From NCBI GenBank assembly GCA_046329195.1, contig JAXLVB010000003.1, positions 248,001 to 312,000 of the forward strand: a stretch of DNA of 64,000 nucleotides, written 5' to 3'. Made by a program: the position numbers and the translations under genes. A model generated the notes under the pieces. The model was not told the origin of the DNA. It saw only the letters and a list, made by a program, of their open reading frames with translations, and made no database searches. How positions within the stretch are numbered: position 1 is the stretch's first letter; each line of letters opens with the position of its first letter. Source of the DNA: JAXLVB01 sp046329195. GTDB taxonomy: Bacteria; Bacteroidota; Bacteroidia; Cytophagales; Spirosomataceae. Of this stretch, positions 1 to 8,844 are shown one piece after another.

Positions 1-1
1 T

Positions 2-2572
2 CAAGACCATCAACATGATTTGTGGATTGGCACACAGCATGGGATGGTTCGTGTTCAGAACGTCTATACAAAGCCTACTTTTACAATTTACAAAAACGAC
101 ATTACGCATCGTGAAAGCCTGAGTAACAACTTGGTGTCTGGAATGGTTGATGACCCTTTTCAGCCCAATCGTTACTTGTGGGTAAGCACCAAAGGAGGTG
201 GCTTAGAATGTCTTGACAAAACGACCCAACAGTTTGAGCATTTTACGATGGCGCAGGGTTTGCCCAACAATGTGGTTTATGGGGTTTTGCTTGGTGACGA
301 CAATACACTTTGGATGAGTACCAACCGTGGCATTGCTCGCCTCGACCTCAAAACTCGTATCTTCTCTACCTACAACAAAGCCGATGGCTTACAAGACGAT
401 GAGTTTAATACTAATTCGTACACCAAAGGAGCATCGGGCGATTTACTTTTTGGAGGTATTAATGGGCTGACTCTTTTTAGGGCTTCTACCCTAACCCAAC
501 AAAAGAAAGAATCGGTGGTGCGAATGATTGGGCTAAAAATCAACAATAAAGCCATTGAGGTCAATGACCAAAGCGAGATTTTGAGCGAGGCTATCGAGTA
601 CTTGCCTACGTTGAATCTATTGCATGACCAAAATCAGGTAGGCTTTGAGTTTAGTCTTATGGACTTTACGAATCCTTCTAAAAATCGCTATCGTTATCAG
701 CTCGAAGGGATTGACAACGACTGGGTAGAAGCAGGTACCAACCACACGGCCAACTACGCTCAGTTACCTGATGGCAGCTATACGTTTCGGGTTATGGGTT
801 CGCCCAATGGTACGGTTTGGAGTAAACCCATTGAGCTGCGTGTTGAGATAGCTCCACCCTTTTATCGTACGTGGTGGGCTTATTTATGCTATGCGGCTGT
901 ACTGTTCTTTGTTGGCTATCGGTGGTATCAAATCCAGCTTAATCGGGTTCGCCTACAGGAGCAATTGTTGTTCAAAGACCAAGAAACTGCTCGCTTAGCC
1001 GAGTTAGATCGCCTCAAAACCAGCTTATTCGCTAACATATCGCATGAGTTTCGTACGCCGCTGACGCTGATTTTGGGACCTATGGAGCAAATTATTCAAG
1101 AGTATGCCTCTGACAGTCGTTTCCCGATGATTCAGCGAAATGCGAATCGGCTGTTGGTACTCATTAATCAACTACTCGACCTCAACAAAATTGAGGCCGG
1201 ACAAGCCCACCCCGAAATCACGCACCTTGAGCTAGTTCGGTTTTTCCGTACTTGTACGAGCGCCTTTTCATCGTTGGCCGAAAGCCGAACTATTCACTTC
1301 GACGTCGCACAAGACCAAGCTGAGGTTTGGGGTTATCTTGACCCTGACAAAACCGAAACAATCTTGGGGAACCTCCTCTCTAATGCCTTTAAGTTTACGC
1401 CAACCAATGGACGAGTAGCGGTCCAACTACACTATAGCCCCACACCTGTTGGCGGGCGGGGAGTCGTCATTACCGTTTCTGACAACGGCATCGGTATTAG
1501 TGCCCAGCATTTACCCAAGATTTTTGACCGATTTTATCAGATAGAATCCGATACCAAACGAGGTTATGAAGGAACTGGCATTGGCTTGGCTCTAGTCAAA
1601 GAGCTTGTAGGGGTACTCAACGGTACCATTAGGGTTGAAAGTCAAGAACACCAAGGCACTACGTTTACAGTGACCTTGCCGATTGACCAAGCGGGGTATG
1701 GTGCTTTGGCTGTACTCAAACCCACAGGCCCCTTGATGCCTACTCCTTCAAAACTCGCCGTATCGTTGCCTTCTGTTGAAGCAACTCAAGAAACCAGTCC
1801 AGAGCAGAGTAATGTCTTGTTGATTGTAGATGATAATGCGGATATTCGTACTTACATCCGGCAGGTTTTTGAGAATGACTACTTCATCTTGGAGGCGGTA
1901 GATGGCGAGGATGGCTTGCAAAAAGCCACCGAACAAGTACCTGATTTGGTGATTAGTGACTTGATGATGCCCAAAATGGATGGCTTTGCCTTTTGCGAAG
2001 CACTCAAAAGCAACGAAAAAACAAGCCATATTCCAGTGGTGATGCTAACCGCTAAGGCTACTACCGAGAGCCGTATCGAAGGCTTTGAATGGGGTGCGGA
2101 TGAATACCTAACCAAACCCTTCAGAACCGACGAAATACAGGCACGGGTTCGTAACCTCATTCGGCAGCGAGAGCGTCTTCGGCATTATTTTGCATCGCCT
2201 GCTCACACAGAACAGCCAATACCTACCGAGGTGAAGGTATCGCCTATTGACGAGGCATTCTTACAGAAAGTCCATCAGAGTACCCTCCGGCATTTGTCAG
2301 AGCGTATGTTTGGTGTAGAGCAACTAAGTCAAGAAGTGCACATGAGTACTCGGCAGTTAGTGCGAAAATTGAAGGCACTGACCAACCAAACCACCGTCGA
2401 GTACATCCGTAATATCCGCTTGACTCAAGCGGCCTCTATGCTCAAAAACGAGGCAATTACTGTATCAGAAGTGGCTTACCGTACTGGCTTTGAGAGTTTG
2501 CCTTATTTTACCAAAGTCTTTCAAGAAAAATACGGAATACTTCCTTCAGAGTTTGGAGGATTTAAGGCATAA
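2..2572 (+). CDS. Hybrid two-component regulator (reg-prop propeller, Y_Y_Y, kinase, receiver, AraC HTH), 5' truncated
   Basis: This is the C-terminal part of a hybrid one-protein two-component system, the kind that senses a ligand (often a polysaccharide fragment) in the periplasm and controls nearby transcription. The frame is open to the window edge and the residues before the first possible start (TTG at 20) continue a propeller motif (DLWIGT), so the gene begins upstream. Counting from position 20: propeller repeats to about 150, Y_Y_Y domain about 195-277, one membrane segment about 286-306, DHp domain with phospho-accepting His342 (SHEFRTP), ATPase domain about 445-560 (N box GNLLSNAFKFTP, DNGIGI, GTGIGLALV), receiver about 600-715 with Asp647 (SDLMMPKMDG) and Lys in TKPF, then an AraC-type HTH to the end. 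All catalytic residues are present. The regulated target cannot be read from the sequence; the next gene downstream is a T9SS surface protein. Confidence 0.93.
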   Translation, partial: QDHQHDLWIGTQHGMVRVQNVYTKPTFTIYKNDITHRESLSNNLVSGMVDDPFQPNRYLWVSTKGGGLECLDKTTQQFEHFTMAQGLPNNVVYGVLLGDDNTLWMSTNRGIARLDLKTRIFSTYNKADGLQDDEFNTNSYTKGASGDLLFGGINGLTLFRASTLTQQKKESVVRMIGLKINNKAIEVNDQSEILSEAIEYLPTLNLLHDQNQVGFEFSLMDFTNPSKNRYRYQLEGIDNDWVEAGTNHTANYAQLPDGSYTFRVMGSPNGTVWSKPIELRVEIAPPFYRTWWAYLCYAAVLFFVGYRWYQIQLNRVRLQEQLLFKDQETARLAELDRLKTSLFANISHEFRTPLTLILGPMEQIIQEYASDSRFPMIQRNANRLLVLINQLLDLNKIEAGQAHPEITHLELVRFFRTCTSAFSSLAESRTIHFDVAQDQAEVWGYLDPDKTETILGNLLSNAFKFTPTNGRVAVQLHYSPTPVGGRGVVITVSDNGIGISAQHLPKIFDRFYQIESDTKRGYEGTGIGLALVKELVGVLNGTIRVESQEHQGTTFTVTLPIDQAGYGALAVLKPTGPLMPTPSKLAVSLPSVEATQETSPEQSNVLLIVDDNADIRTYIRQVFENDYFILEAVDGEDGLQKATEQVPDLVISDLMMPKMDGFAFCEALKSNEKTSHIPVVMLTAKATTESRIEGFEWGADEYLTKPFRTDEIQARVRNLIRQRERLRHYFASPAHTEQPIPTEVKVSPIDEAFLQKVHQSTLRHLSERMFGVEQLSQEVHMSTRQLVRKLKALTNQTTVEYIRNIRLTQAASMLKNEAITVSEVAYRTGFESLPYFTKVFQEKYGILPSEFGGFKA

Positions 2573-2631
2573 AGACTCAACAATTCTTCAACTCCGACAA
2601 TACCAAACCCTCTTTACCAACCATCTTTTTG

Positions 2632-2664
2632 ACGCCCTTTAGCCTTGCTGAAGGGCGTTTTTAT
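2632..2664 (+). terminator. Rho-independent terminator of the hybrid regulator gene
   Basis: A perfect 8-bp stem (ACGCCCTT / AAGGGCGT) with an 11-base loop is followed by a T-rich tract. It lies 60 bp after the stop codon of the hybrid regulator. Confidence 0.85.
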
Positions 2665-2720
2665 TGCATTTCAGAGCAAATGGCAGAAATGAGGAAAAGA
2701 ATGGCGGAAATGCGCTAACA

Positions 2721-2751
2721 CTCACAAAGGCTAAATCTGAATCTTTGTGAG
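2721..2751. other. Hairpin in the 288-bp gap before the first surface protein
   Basis: A perfect 9-bp inverted repeat (CTCACAAAG / CTTTGTGAG) with a 13-base spacer lies about 110 bp before the next start codon, with no T tract. It could be an operator or a leader structure. No convincing TTTG/TAnnTTTG promoter was found here; TACTTTTA directly abuts the start ATG at 2861 and is too close to serve it. Confidence 0.4.
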
Positions 2752-2860
2752 GCTTTGCAGAAAGGTCAAAACCAAGCAGCAGAGCCAGTGCTTCGTCCAT
2801 CACAGACTTAGCTTCCAGTAGTTGCCCATTAGCAATTTTTCCACTTTTAACCCTACTTTT

Positions 2861-5800
2861 ATGCCATCGCACCTTCCGTTTTTCACTCGCCATGCACGCC
2901 TGCTTCTCTGCTGGCTGGCTATCTTGCTCACAACCACCGCACAGGCCAATATCCTGTTGGTCAAATCAGGAAGTACGGGCGGAACTCGACTTACTACGGT
3001 GGTTGCCGCTAACTGGAATACCGCTGCCTATGCCACGCTTAGAGATGCGTTGACAACCGCACATGCAGGAGACCAAATCTGGGTGGCCGCTGGCACTTAT
3101 TACCCTGACCAAGGCACTGGTGCTACCAACAATGACCGCAGCATGAGTTTTACTATGAAGGAAGGCGTGGCCATCTATGGCGGCTTTGCTGGTAGCGAAA
3201 CTTCATTAACCAACCGTAATCTGGCCTTGAATGTCTGTATCCTGAGCGGTGAAATTCAGCAAGATAACAACCCCGATAATAATTCCTACCATGTTATTTA
3301 CAACTCCCTCAATAACCTAACCCAAGCCGCCGTACTTGATGGTTTCATCATTCAAGAAGGCGCTGCTAACGAAGGGGATGGTGATAATAGTGCTGGAGCT
3401 GGTATGTTCAATTACTATTCATCACCCCTACTTGTTAACTGTATTTTTAGAGCTAATCAAGCAGGAGGAGCCGGGTGTATTCTTGCTGAATCATCTCCCT
3501 CTTTTATCAACTGCACCATTCAGGGAAACAAAGGCAGCTACACAATACAAATTCAACAAAATTCAGCACCTACCTTTCTTAACTGTTCCATTGCCGGAAA
3601 TCAAGGTACTGCTATCATTTTGGCTGCCAATGCTGACCCTACCTTTCGCAATTGCATCGTGTGGGGGAATTCGTCGAGTATCGGTATTAACGATGCTGAT
3701 AGCCAACCTACCTATGAGTACTCACTACTGGAAGGACTTAACCCGGGCGGTACTAACTTAGACGGTACCAAACCTACCAATAACCCGCTTTTTTACAATC
3801 TTCCTGATTATAACCTTGCCCCTACTACCTCTGGTAACCTCCGCTTAAACAACTGCTCCCCCGCCATAGATGCTGGATATGACAACTTTAACACCACGAC
3901 CTTAGATATTGACAACAAACCCCGGAAGAAAGACCTCATCCCCACTGTCACCAATACCATTGATTTAGGCGCCTACGAAAATCAAGGATCTGGCTACCAG
4001 TTTGGGCCTATCTTTGTCAACAAAGCCACCGGGAATGACTTCAACACAGGCAACTTTTGGTCTAATCCCCTCAAAACACTCAAAGCGGCCCTCCAAGTGA
4101 CTTGTCCTCGGGGTCAAATTTGGGTCGTAACTGGCACTTATTACCCTGACCAAGTCGCCACCTTTGATTACAACGACCGAAACGATAGTTTTATCCTCAA
4201 AGAAGGCGTGTCTATTTATGGTGGGTTTCCCAACCAACCTACTCTTCCGACCATGGCCGACCGTAACTGGTCGCTGTACCCAACCATCCTGAGTGGTGAA
4301 ATCCAGCAAGACAACAACCCCGATAATAATTCCTACCATGTTATTTACAACAATAGCAATGGCCTGACCCAAGCCGCCGTGCTCGATGGCTTCATCATTC
4401 AAGAGGGCGCTGCTAACGAAGGGGATGCTGAGAATAGTGCTGGCGCTGGTATGTTCAATCGTAACTCATCACCCCTACTCATTAACTGTATTTTTAGAGC
4501 TAATCTAGCAGTAAGAGGGTCTGGGTGTTTGCTTACTCAATCAAGTTCCTCTTTTATCAACTGTACCTTTCAAGGAAACAAAGGCTCTGCACTACAAATT
4601 CAAAATGACTCAGCTCCTACCTTCCTTAACTGTTCTATTGCCGGAAATCAAGGCAGTGCCATCTATTTGGCTTATAATGCTGACCCTACCTTTCGCAATT
4701 GCATCGTGTGGGGAAATTCGGAGAGTGTGGCTATTCTTGGAAATGACTGCCAACCTACCTATGAGTACTCACTGCTGGAAGGACTTAACCCGGGCGGTAC
4801 TAACTTAGACGGCAGTAATGCTGCCAATAATCCGCTCTTTGTGAATCTTCCTGATTATAGCCTTGCCCCTACCACCTCTGGTGACCTCCAACTTCAACCC
4901 TGTTCTCCTGCCATCAATGCAGGAAACAACGTCATCGAGATGGGGCAGTTCGATGTGGCTAAGCAAAATCGTTTGGACGGTGGCCTCGTTGATTTAGGAG
5001 CCTACGAATTCCAAAACGCCGCTGCTTCTATCATTACCTACCCTGCCAGTGCCGTGGCAACCAATCCGTCTCGATGTACAAATGGTAGTATCCGGCTATC
5101 AGACCTCCCGACCAATGCTAATGTATCGGTCACTTACAAAAAAGATAATGTCTTAGCTGCGGCTGTTACCTACACTACCAGTAGTGCTGGTCAGCTCACC
5201 CTCAGTGACTTGGAGGGTGGTGTTTATACCGAAATCAAAGTGCGGTATGGGCGCTGTGTGTACTCGGTAGCGGGTTCGGTTACGCTTTCTTTTCCTACCA
5301 TCATTTATGTTAACCAAGCCACCGGCAGTGATGACAACGACGGTAATTCTTGGAATACGGCTTTCAAAACGCTCCAAAAGGCATTAGCAGCAGCTTGCAC
5401 TAATACTCAAATCTGGGTAGCCACTGGTACTTATTACCCTGATGAAGGTCCCAGTACGACCAACAATGAGCGTAGCATGAGTTTTGCCATGAAGGAAGGG
5501 GTTAAACTTTATGGTGGCTTTGCCGGTAATGAAGCCACGCTGACTGCCCGCAATTGGGCTACTAACGTCTGTATCCTAAGCGGTGAAATTCAACAAGATA
5601 ACAACCTAAAAAATAACTCTTATCATGTTATCTATAACTATGGTAATGGCCTAACCCAAGCCGCCGTGCTTGATGGTTTCATCATTCAAGAAGGTTATTC
5701 CAATGTTTCTGGGAATAATAATTATGGCGGAGGTTTGTTTGTTAACGGTTCATCGCCCCTAATCGTCAATTGTATCTTTAGAGCCAATCGGAGTTTAGGT

Positions 5801-8476
5801 GGCTCGGCTACTGCATTATCTTTTTCAAATACTTCATTTATCAACTGTGCATTTGAGGGAAACACAAGCCCATTTTCTACACTACTCATTCAGCAAGATT
5901 CAGCCCCTACCTTCCGTAACTGTTCGATTGCTGGAAACCAAGGTGCTGCCATCTCTTTAGTCATGAATGCTGATCCTACCTTTCGCAATTGCATCGTATG
6001 GGGGAATTCGTCAAGCCTTGATGTTTATGATTCAGATCAAAGTATAGCTATTTACCATTATTCATTAATAGAAGGGCTCAACCCAGGCGGTACTAATTTA
6101 GACGGTACCAATCCTACCAACAATCCACTCTTTGTGAATCTTCCTGATTATAGCCTTGCCCCTACCACCTCTGGTGACCTCAGCCTGCAAGCCTGCTCGC
6201 CCGTTATCAATGCAGGCAACGATAGCTACAATGATACCACTACTGATTTGGCAGGTAACAACCGCAAATTTGGCGTGATTGATTTGGGGGCGTATGAGTT
6301 TCAAAGCAATGTTAACCCTCGCCCTACCGCTATCGCCGGTACCACTAGCGGAGTCGTCTGTGTTGGCGCTGACATCAAACTCACAGCTAATGGTGGCAGT
6401 AGTTTCTCTTGGGCTGGGCCTAGCGGCAGCAATTTCACTAGTACAGCGCAGAATCCTGTCTTTGTAGGCACTAACACCACGTTCTCAGGACTCTATACCG
6501 TTAGTGTGGCTAATGCTAACTGTGCTAACATTGCTACAGCCACTGTGAGTGTCAAAGTCAATGCAGCTCCCACAATGGTTGTTACGCCTCCTGCCCCTCA
6601 ATGTGGGGGTACCATTGATCTCAACTCGGTCTTCAGTTCAGATGCTTCCCTCACTTTTTTCAAGAATACTGACTTTATTAGTGCAGTAGCCAATCCTGTC
6701 AGTAGCAGTGGCATCTATTCTGCCACTGCCGTTAATGATGCCGGTTGCAAGGCCAAGGCTTCCGTCTCTGTTGTCATCAATACTAGTGCCACCGTCTCGG
6801 TGATTCCCCCTCCTGCTCAATGTGGCGGTACAATCCAATTGAGTACAGCTTTTAATACTAACGGTAGCCTGAGTTTTTTCACCGATAGTGGCTTTAGTAC
6901 TACTACTGAAAGCCCGGTGGCCAGTAGTGGCGTCTATTACGCCAAAGCCAGTGTTGGTACCTGCACTAACTCAGCTTCGGTATCGGTTACTATCCATCCT
7001 GTACCTGTTGCTAGTATAGATCCAACTACGGCTGCACTTTGTACCGGGCAATCGCTCACGTTAAGCACCAATGCTGGTGCCACAGGGTACAGTTGGGCCA
7101 GAAGTGCCGGTGCCTTTACCAGTGCTACCAATCAGGCCCGATTCAGCAGCACTATTGCTGGTGGGTTTAGTATTAGTGTCACCATCGGCAATAGTTTTAG
7201 CTGCACTGGCAGTGCCTCTGCCAGCATCACCGTCATTACTCAACCAACAGTTAGTATTAGTCCATCTACTACCCAAAACGTTTGTCAGGGGCAACCTTTG
7301 AACCTAACAGCTAGTGGAAGTGCTCCTTTCAGTTGGACTGGGCCGGGTTTTAACACAACCAATGCCATTGCCAGTTTGAATACCAGTAGTAGTAGTTTTA
7401 GTGGGGTTTACAAGGTGACCGTTGGAACGAGCATCTGTACTGCTACCGCTACAGTTAGTGTGAATATTCAGCAAGCAGTCCTCAGTGTCTCACCCAATCC
7501 ACTAACCGTCTGCTTGGGCCAAACTATCAACCTGACAGCCAATGCCTCACCTGCTGCCTCGGCCTTCGCTTGGAAAGGGCCAGTCAGCTTTAGTAGCACC
7601 ACTCAGACTATCTCTACTTACGCTACTACCACCGCCAACCTCGGTATCTATTCTGTCTCGGCTACCATCGGTTCCTGCACTGTCTCGGCTTCCACAGAGG
7701 TCAAGTCAGGTGCCGTCTTGCAGGCTGGGGTCGTGGGCATACCTTGCCTCGGTGGTACTATCCAGTTTACGGCAACAGGCATGACCTCCTACTCTTGGTC
7801 CAGACCTACCAACAACTTTAATTCTACTCTCCAGAATCCTGTCATCCCTAGCTCCACCATGAACGATGCTGGGATTTACTTCCTCTCGGCTCGTTCGGGC
7901 TCCTGTTTCGTATCTATGCTCGTTCCTGTTATGATTGCTGGCACTGGTATTAACCCCTCCTTTGCTGTAAGCCCTTCTTCTGTTGCCGCTGGCGCTACCG
8001 TTTCGCTTAGTGCCGCTTCGGCTACGGGGGTATATTCGTGGAGTGGGCCTAATGGTTTTTCGGGGAATACTCGTACCAAAAGCATCAGTAATTTCCAATC
8101 GGCTAACAATGGCACTTATCGCCTTACCCTGACCCTAGGAACCTGCACAGGCTACACCGAAAAGAACATCAGCATCAACTCTGCGACTCGATTGGCTGCC
8201 GCTGAAACCGAACCAATAGAGATGGAAATCAATGCGTATCCCAACCCCGTGACGCATACGCTTACGGTGGAGGTGCGATTGAAAGAGCCTGCGGCTCTGC
8301 AACTGAACTTAGTTAATTCCGTCGGCAAAGACAGTGGAACTTGGCAACTCAACGAAGTAAGTATCTTTCACAAAACCGAATTGAATCTGGCTGATTTACA
8401 GGGTGGAGTGTATCTCTTGCAAGCGCAAGCAGGCAGGCAGAAAGTGGTTAAACGAGTGGTTAAGATTCAGTATTGA
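2861..8476 (+). CDS. Giant T9SS-secreted surface protein, three beta-helix modules plus Ig-like domains
   Basis: A predicted secreted or surface-attached protein of 1871 aa. The ATG at 2861 is chosen over an upstream TTG at 2822 because a clean signal peptide starts there (Arg-rich n-region, hydrophobic core, cleavage near TTTAQA, residue 29). Three homologous modules of about 340 aa follow (about 31-377, 383-717, 815-1149), each opening with a VNxATGxDxN-like motif and containing SYHVIYN, ..DGFIIQEG and FRNCIVWGNS. They read as right-handed parallel beta-helices of the pectate-lyase or polymorphic-outer-membrane type. Ig-like/PKD-like domains fill about 1150-1770 and a type-A T9SS sorting domain ends the protein (YPNPVTHTL at about 1790, VVKRVVKIQY at the end). 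The modules are also similar at DNA level, indicating internal duplication. No enzyme active site was recognised; a binding or adhesion role is inference. Confidence 0.9.
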   Translation: MPSHLPFFTRHARLLLCWLAILLTTTAQANILLVKSGSTGGTRLTTVVAANWNTAAYATLRDALTTAHAGDQIWVAAGTYYPDQGTGATNNDRSMSFTMKEGVAIYGGFAGSETSLTNRNLALNVCILSGEIQQDNNPDNNSYHVIYNSLNNLTQAAVLDGFIIQEGAANEGDGDNSAGAGMFNYYSSPLLVNCIFRANQAGGAGCILAESSPSFINCTIQGNKGSYTIQIQQNSAPTFLNCSIAGNQGTAIILAANADPTFRNCIVWGNSSSIGINDADSQPTYEYSLLEGLNPGGTNLDGTKPTNNPLFYNLPDYNLAPTTSGNLRLNNCSPAIDAGYDNFNTTTLDIDNKPRKKDLIPTVTNTIDLGAYENQGSGYQFGPIFVNKATGNDFNTGNFWSNPLKTLKAALQVTCPRGQIWVVTGTYYPDQVATFDYNDRNDSFILKEGVSIYGGFPNQPTLPTMADRNWSLYPTILSGEIQQDNNPDNNSYHVIYNNSNGLTQAAVLDGFIIQEGAANEGDAENSAGAGMFNRNSSPLLINCIFRANLAVRGSGCLLTQSSSSFINCTFQGNKGSALQIQNDSAPTFLNCSIAGNQGSAIYLAYNADPTFRNCIVWGNSESVAILGNDCQPTYEYSLLEGLNPGGTNLDGSNAANNPLFVNLPDYSLAPTTSGDLQLQPCSPAINAGNNVIEMGQFDVAKQNRLDGGLVDLGAYEFQNAAASIITYPASAVATNPSRCTNGSIRLSDLPTNANVSVTYKKDNVLAAAVTYTTSSAGQLTLSDLEGGVYTEIKVRYGRCVYSVAGSVTLSFPTIIYVNQATGSDDNDGNSWNTAFKTLQKALAAACTNTQIWVATGTYYPDEGPSTTNNERSMSFAMKEGVKLYGGFAGNEATLTARNWATNVCILSGEIQQDNNLKNNSYHVIYNYGNGLTQAAVLDGFIIQEGYSNVSGNNNYGGGLFVNGSSPLIVNCIFRANRSLGGSATALSFSNTSFINCAFEGNTSPFSTLLIQQDSAPTFRNCSIAGNQGAAISLVMNADPTFRNCIVWGNSSSLDVYDSDQSIAIYHYSLIEGLNPGGTNLDGTNPTNNPLFVNLPDYSLAPTTSGDLSLQACSPVINAGNDSYNDTTTDLAGNNRKFGVIDLGAYEFQSNVNPRPTAIAGTTSGVVCVGADIKLTANGGSSFSWAGPSGSNFTSTAQNPVFVGTNTTFSGLYTVSVANANCANIATATVSVKVNAAPTMVVTPPAPQCGGTIDLNSVFSSDASLTFFKNTDFISAVANPVSSSGIYSATAVNDAGCKAKASVSVVINTSATVSVIPPPAQCGGTIQLSTAFNTNGSLSFFTDSGFSTTTESPVASSGVYYAKASVGTCTNSASVSVTIHPVPVASIDPTTAALCTGQSLTLSTNAGATGYSWARSAGAFTSATNQARFSSTIAGGFSISVTIGNSFSCTGSASASITVITQPTVSISPSTTQNVCQGQPLNLTASGSAPFSWTGPGFNTTNAIASLNTSSSSFSGVYKVTVGTSICTATATVSVNIQQAVLSVSPNPLTVCLGQTINLTANASPAASAFAWKGPVSFSSTTQTISTYATTTANLGIYSVSATIGSCTVSASTEVKSGAVLQAGVVGIPCLGGTIQFTATGMTSYSWSRPTNNFNSTLQNPVIPSSTMNDAGIYFLSARSGSCFVSMLVPVMIAGTGINPSFAVSPSSVAAGATVSLSAASATGVYSWSGPNGFSGNTRTKSISNFQSANNGTYRLTLTLGTCTGYTEKNISINSATRLAAAETEPIEMEINAYPNPVTHTLTVEVRLKEPAALQLNLVNSVGKDSGTWQLNEVSIFHKTELNLADLQGGVYLLQAQAGRQKVVKRVVKIQY

Positions 8477-8491
8477 GCACGTGATACAGAA

Positions 8492-8515
8492 GTGTCGGGT
8501 ATTTCTACCCGACAC
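8492..8515 (+). terminator. Hairpin after the first T9SS gene
   Basis: A perfect 10-bp stem (GTGTCGGGTA / TACCCGACAC) with a TTTC loop lies 16 bp after the stop codon. It lacks a strong T tract, so it is a probable terminator or mRNA-end stabiliser. Confidence 0.6.
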
Positions 8516-8708
8516 CATAATAAATTCAAGCAGGTAAATTAAGTGGCAAGCTACAGTTATTCATTATCTGTTAATTGACTGACTATTAATTTATTACAAT
8601 CTATCAATTATTAAATAATTCTGTACTATTACTTCAAAGTATCTAACTGACAGCATATTTATTGCCAAATATAGTTATGTATATTTCTTCAAATAAGCAC
8701 ATCCAATC

Positions 8709-8739
8709 TTTGTTTCTAAATAAAAATTGAGTAGATTTG
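8709..8739 (+). promoter_or_regulatory. Bacteroidota-type promoter for the 60-aa-repeat protein
   Basis: TTTG at 8709-8712, a 19-base spacer, then TAGATTTG at 8732-8739 match the Bacteroidota -33/-7 consensus (TTTG ... TAnnTTTG). The predicted leader is about 100 nt. The rest of the 368-bp gap 8477-8844 is AT-rich and shows nothing else I can call except the hairpin at 8492. Confidence 0.6.
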
Positions 8740-8844
8740 ATGATAGGAGTTATCCAACTCAAGATGGATAGTAATCACCTTTCACACTACTTTATCGAAC
8801 AAATACTCCGTCATCATGTAAATCACAACTAACCCCTTACTCCC

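Noticed and set aside
2639..2893. 84-codon minus-strand frame before the first surface protein
   Set aside because: It overlaps the terminator and the signal-peptide start of the 2861 gene and has no similarity to any family I know.
8492..8515. GTGTCGGGTA hairpin as a sixth operator
   Set aside because: The half sites point the opposite way (GGGTA-n4-TACCC) and it lies just after a stop codon, so a terminator is the simpler reading.
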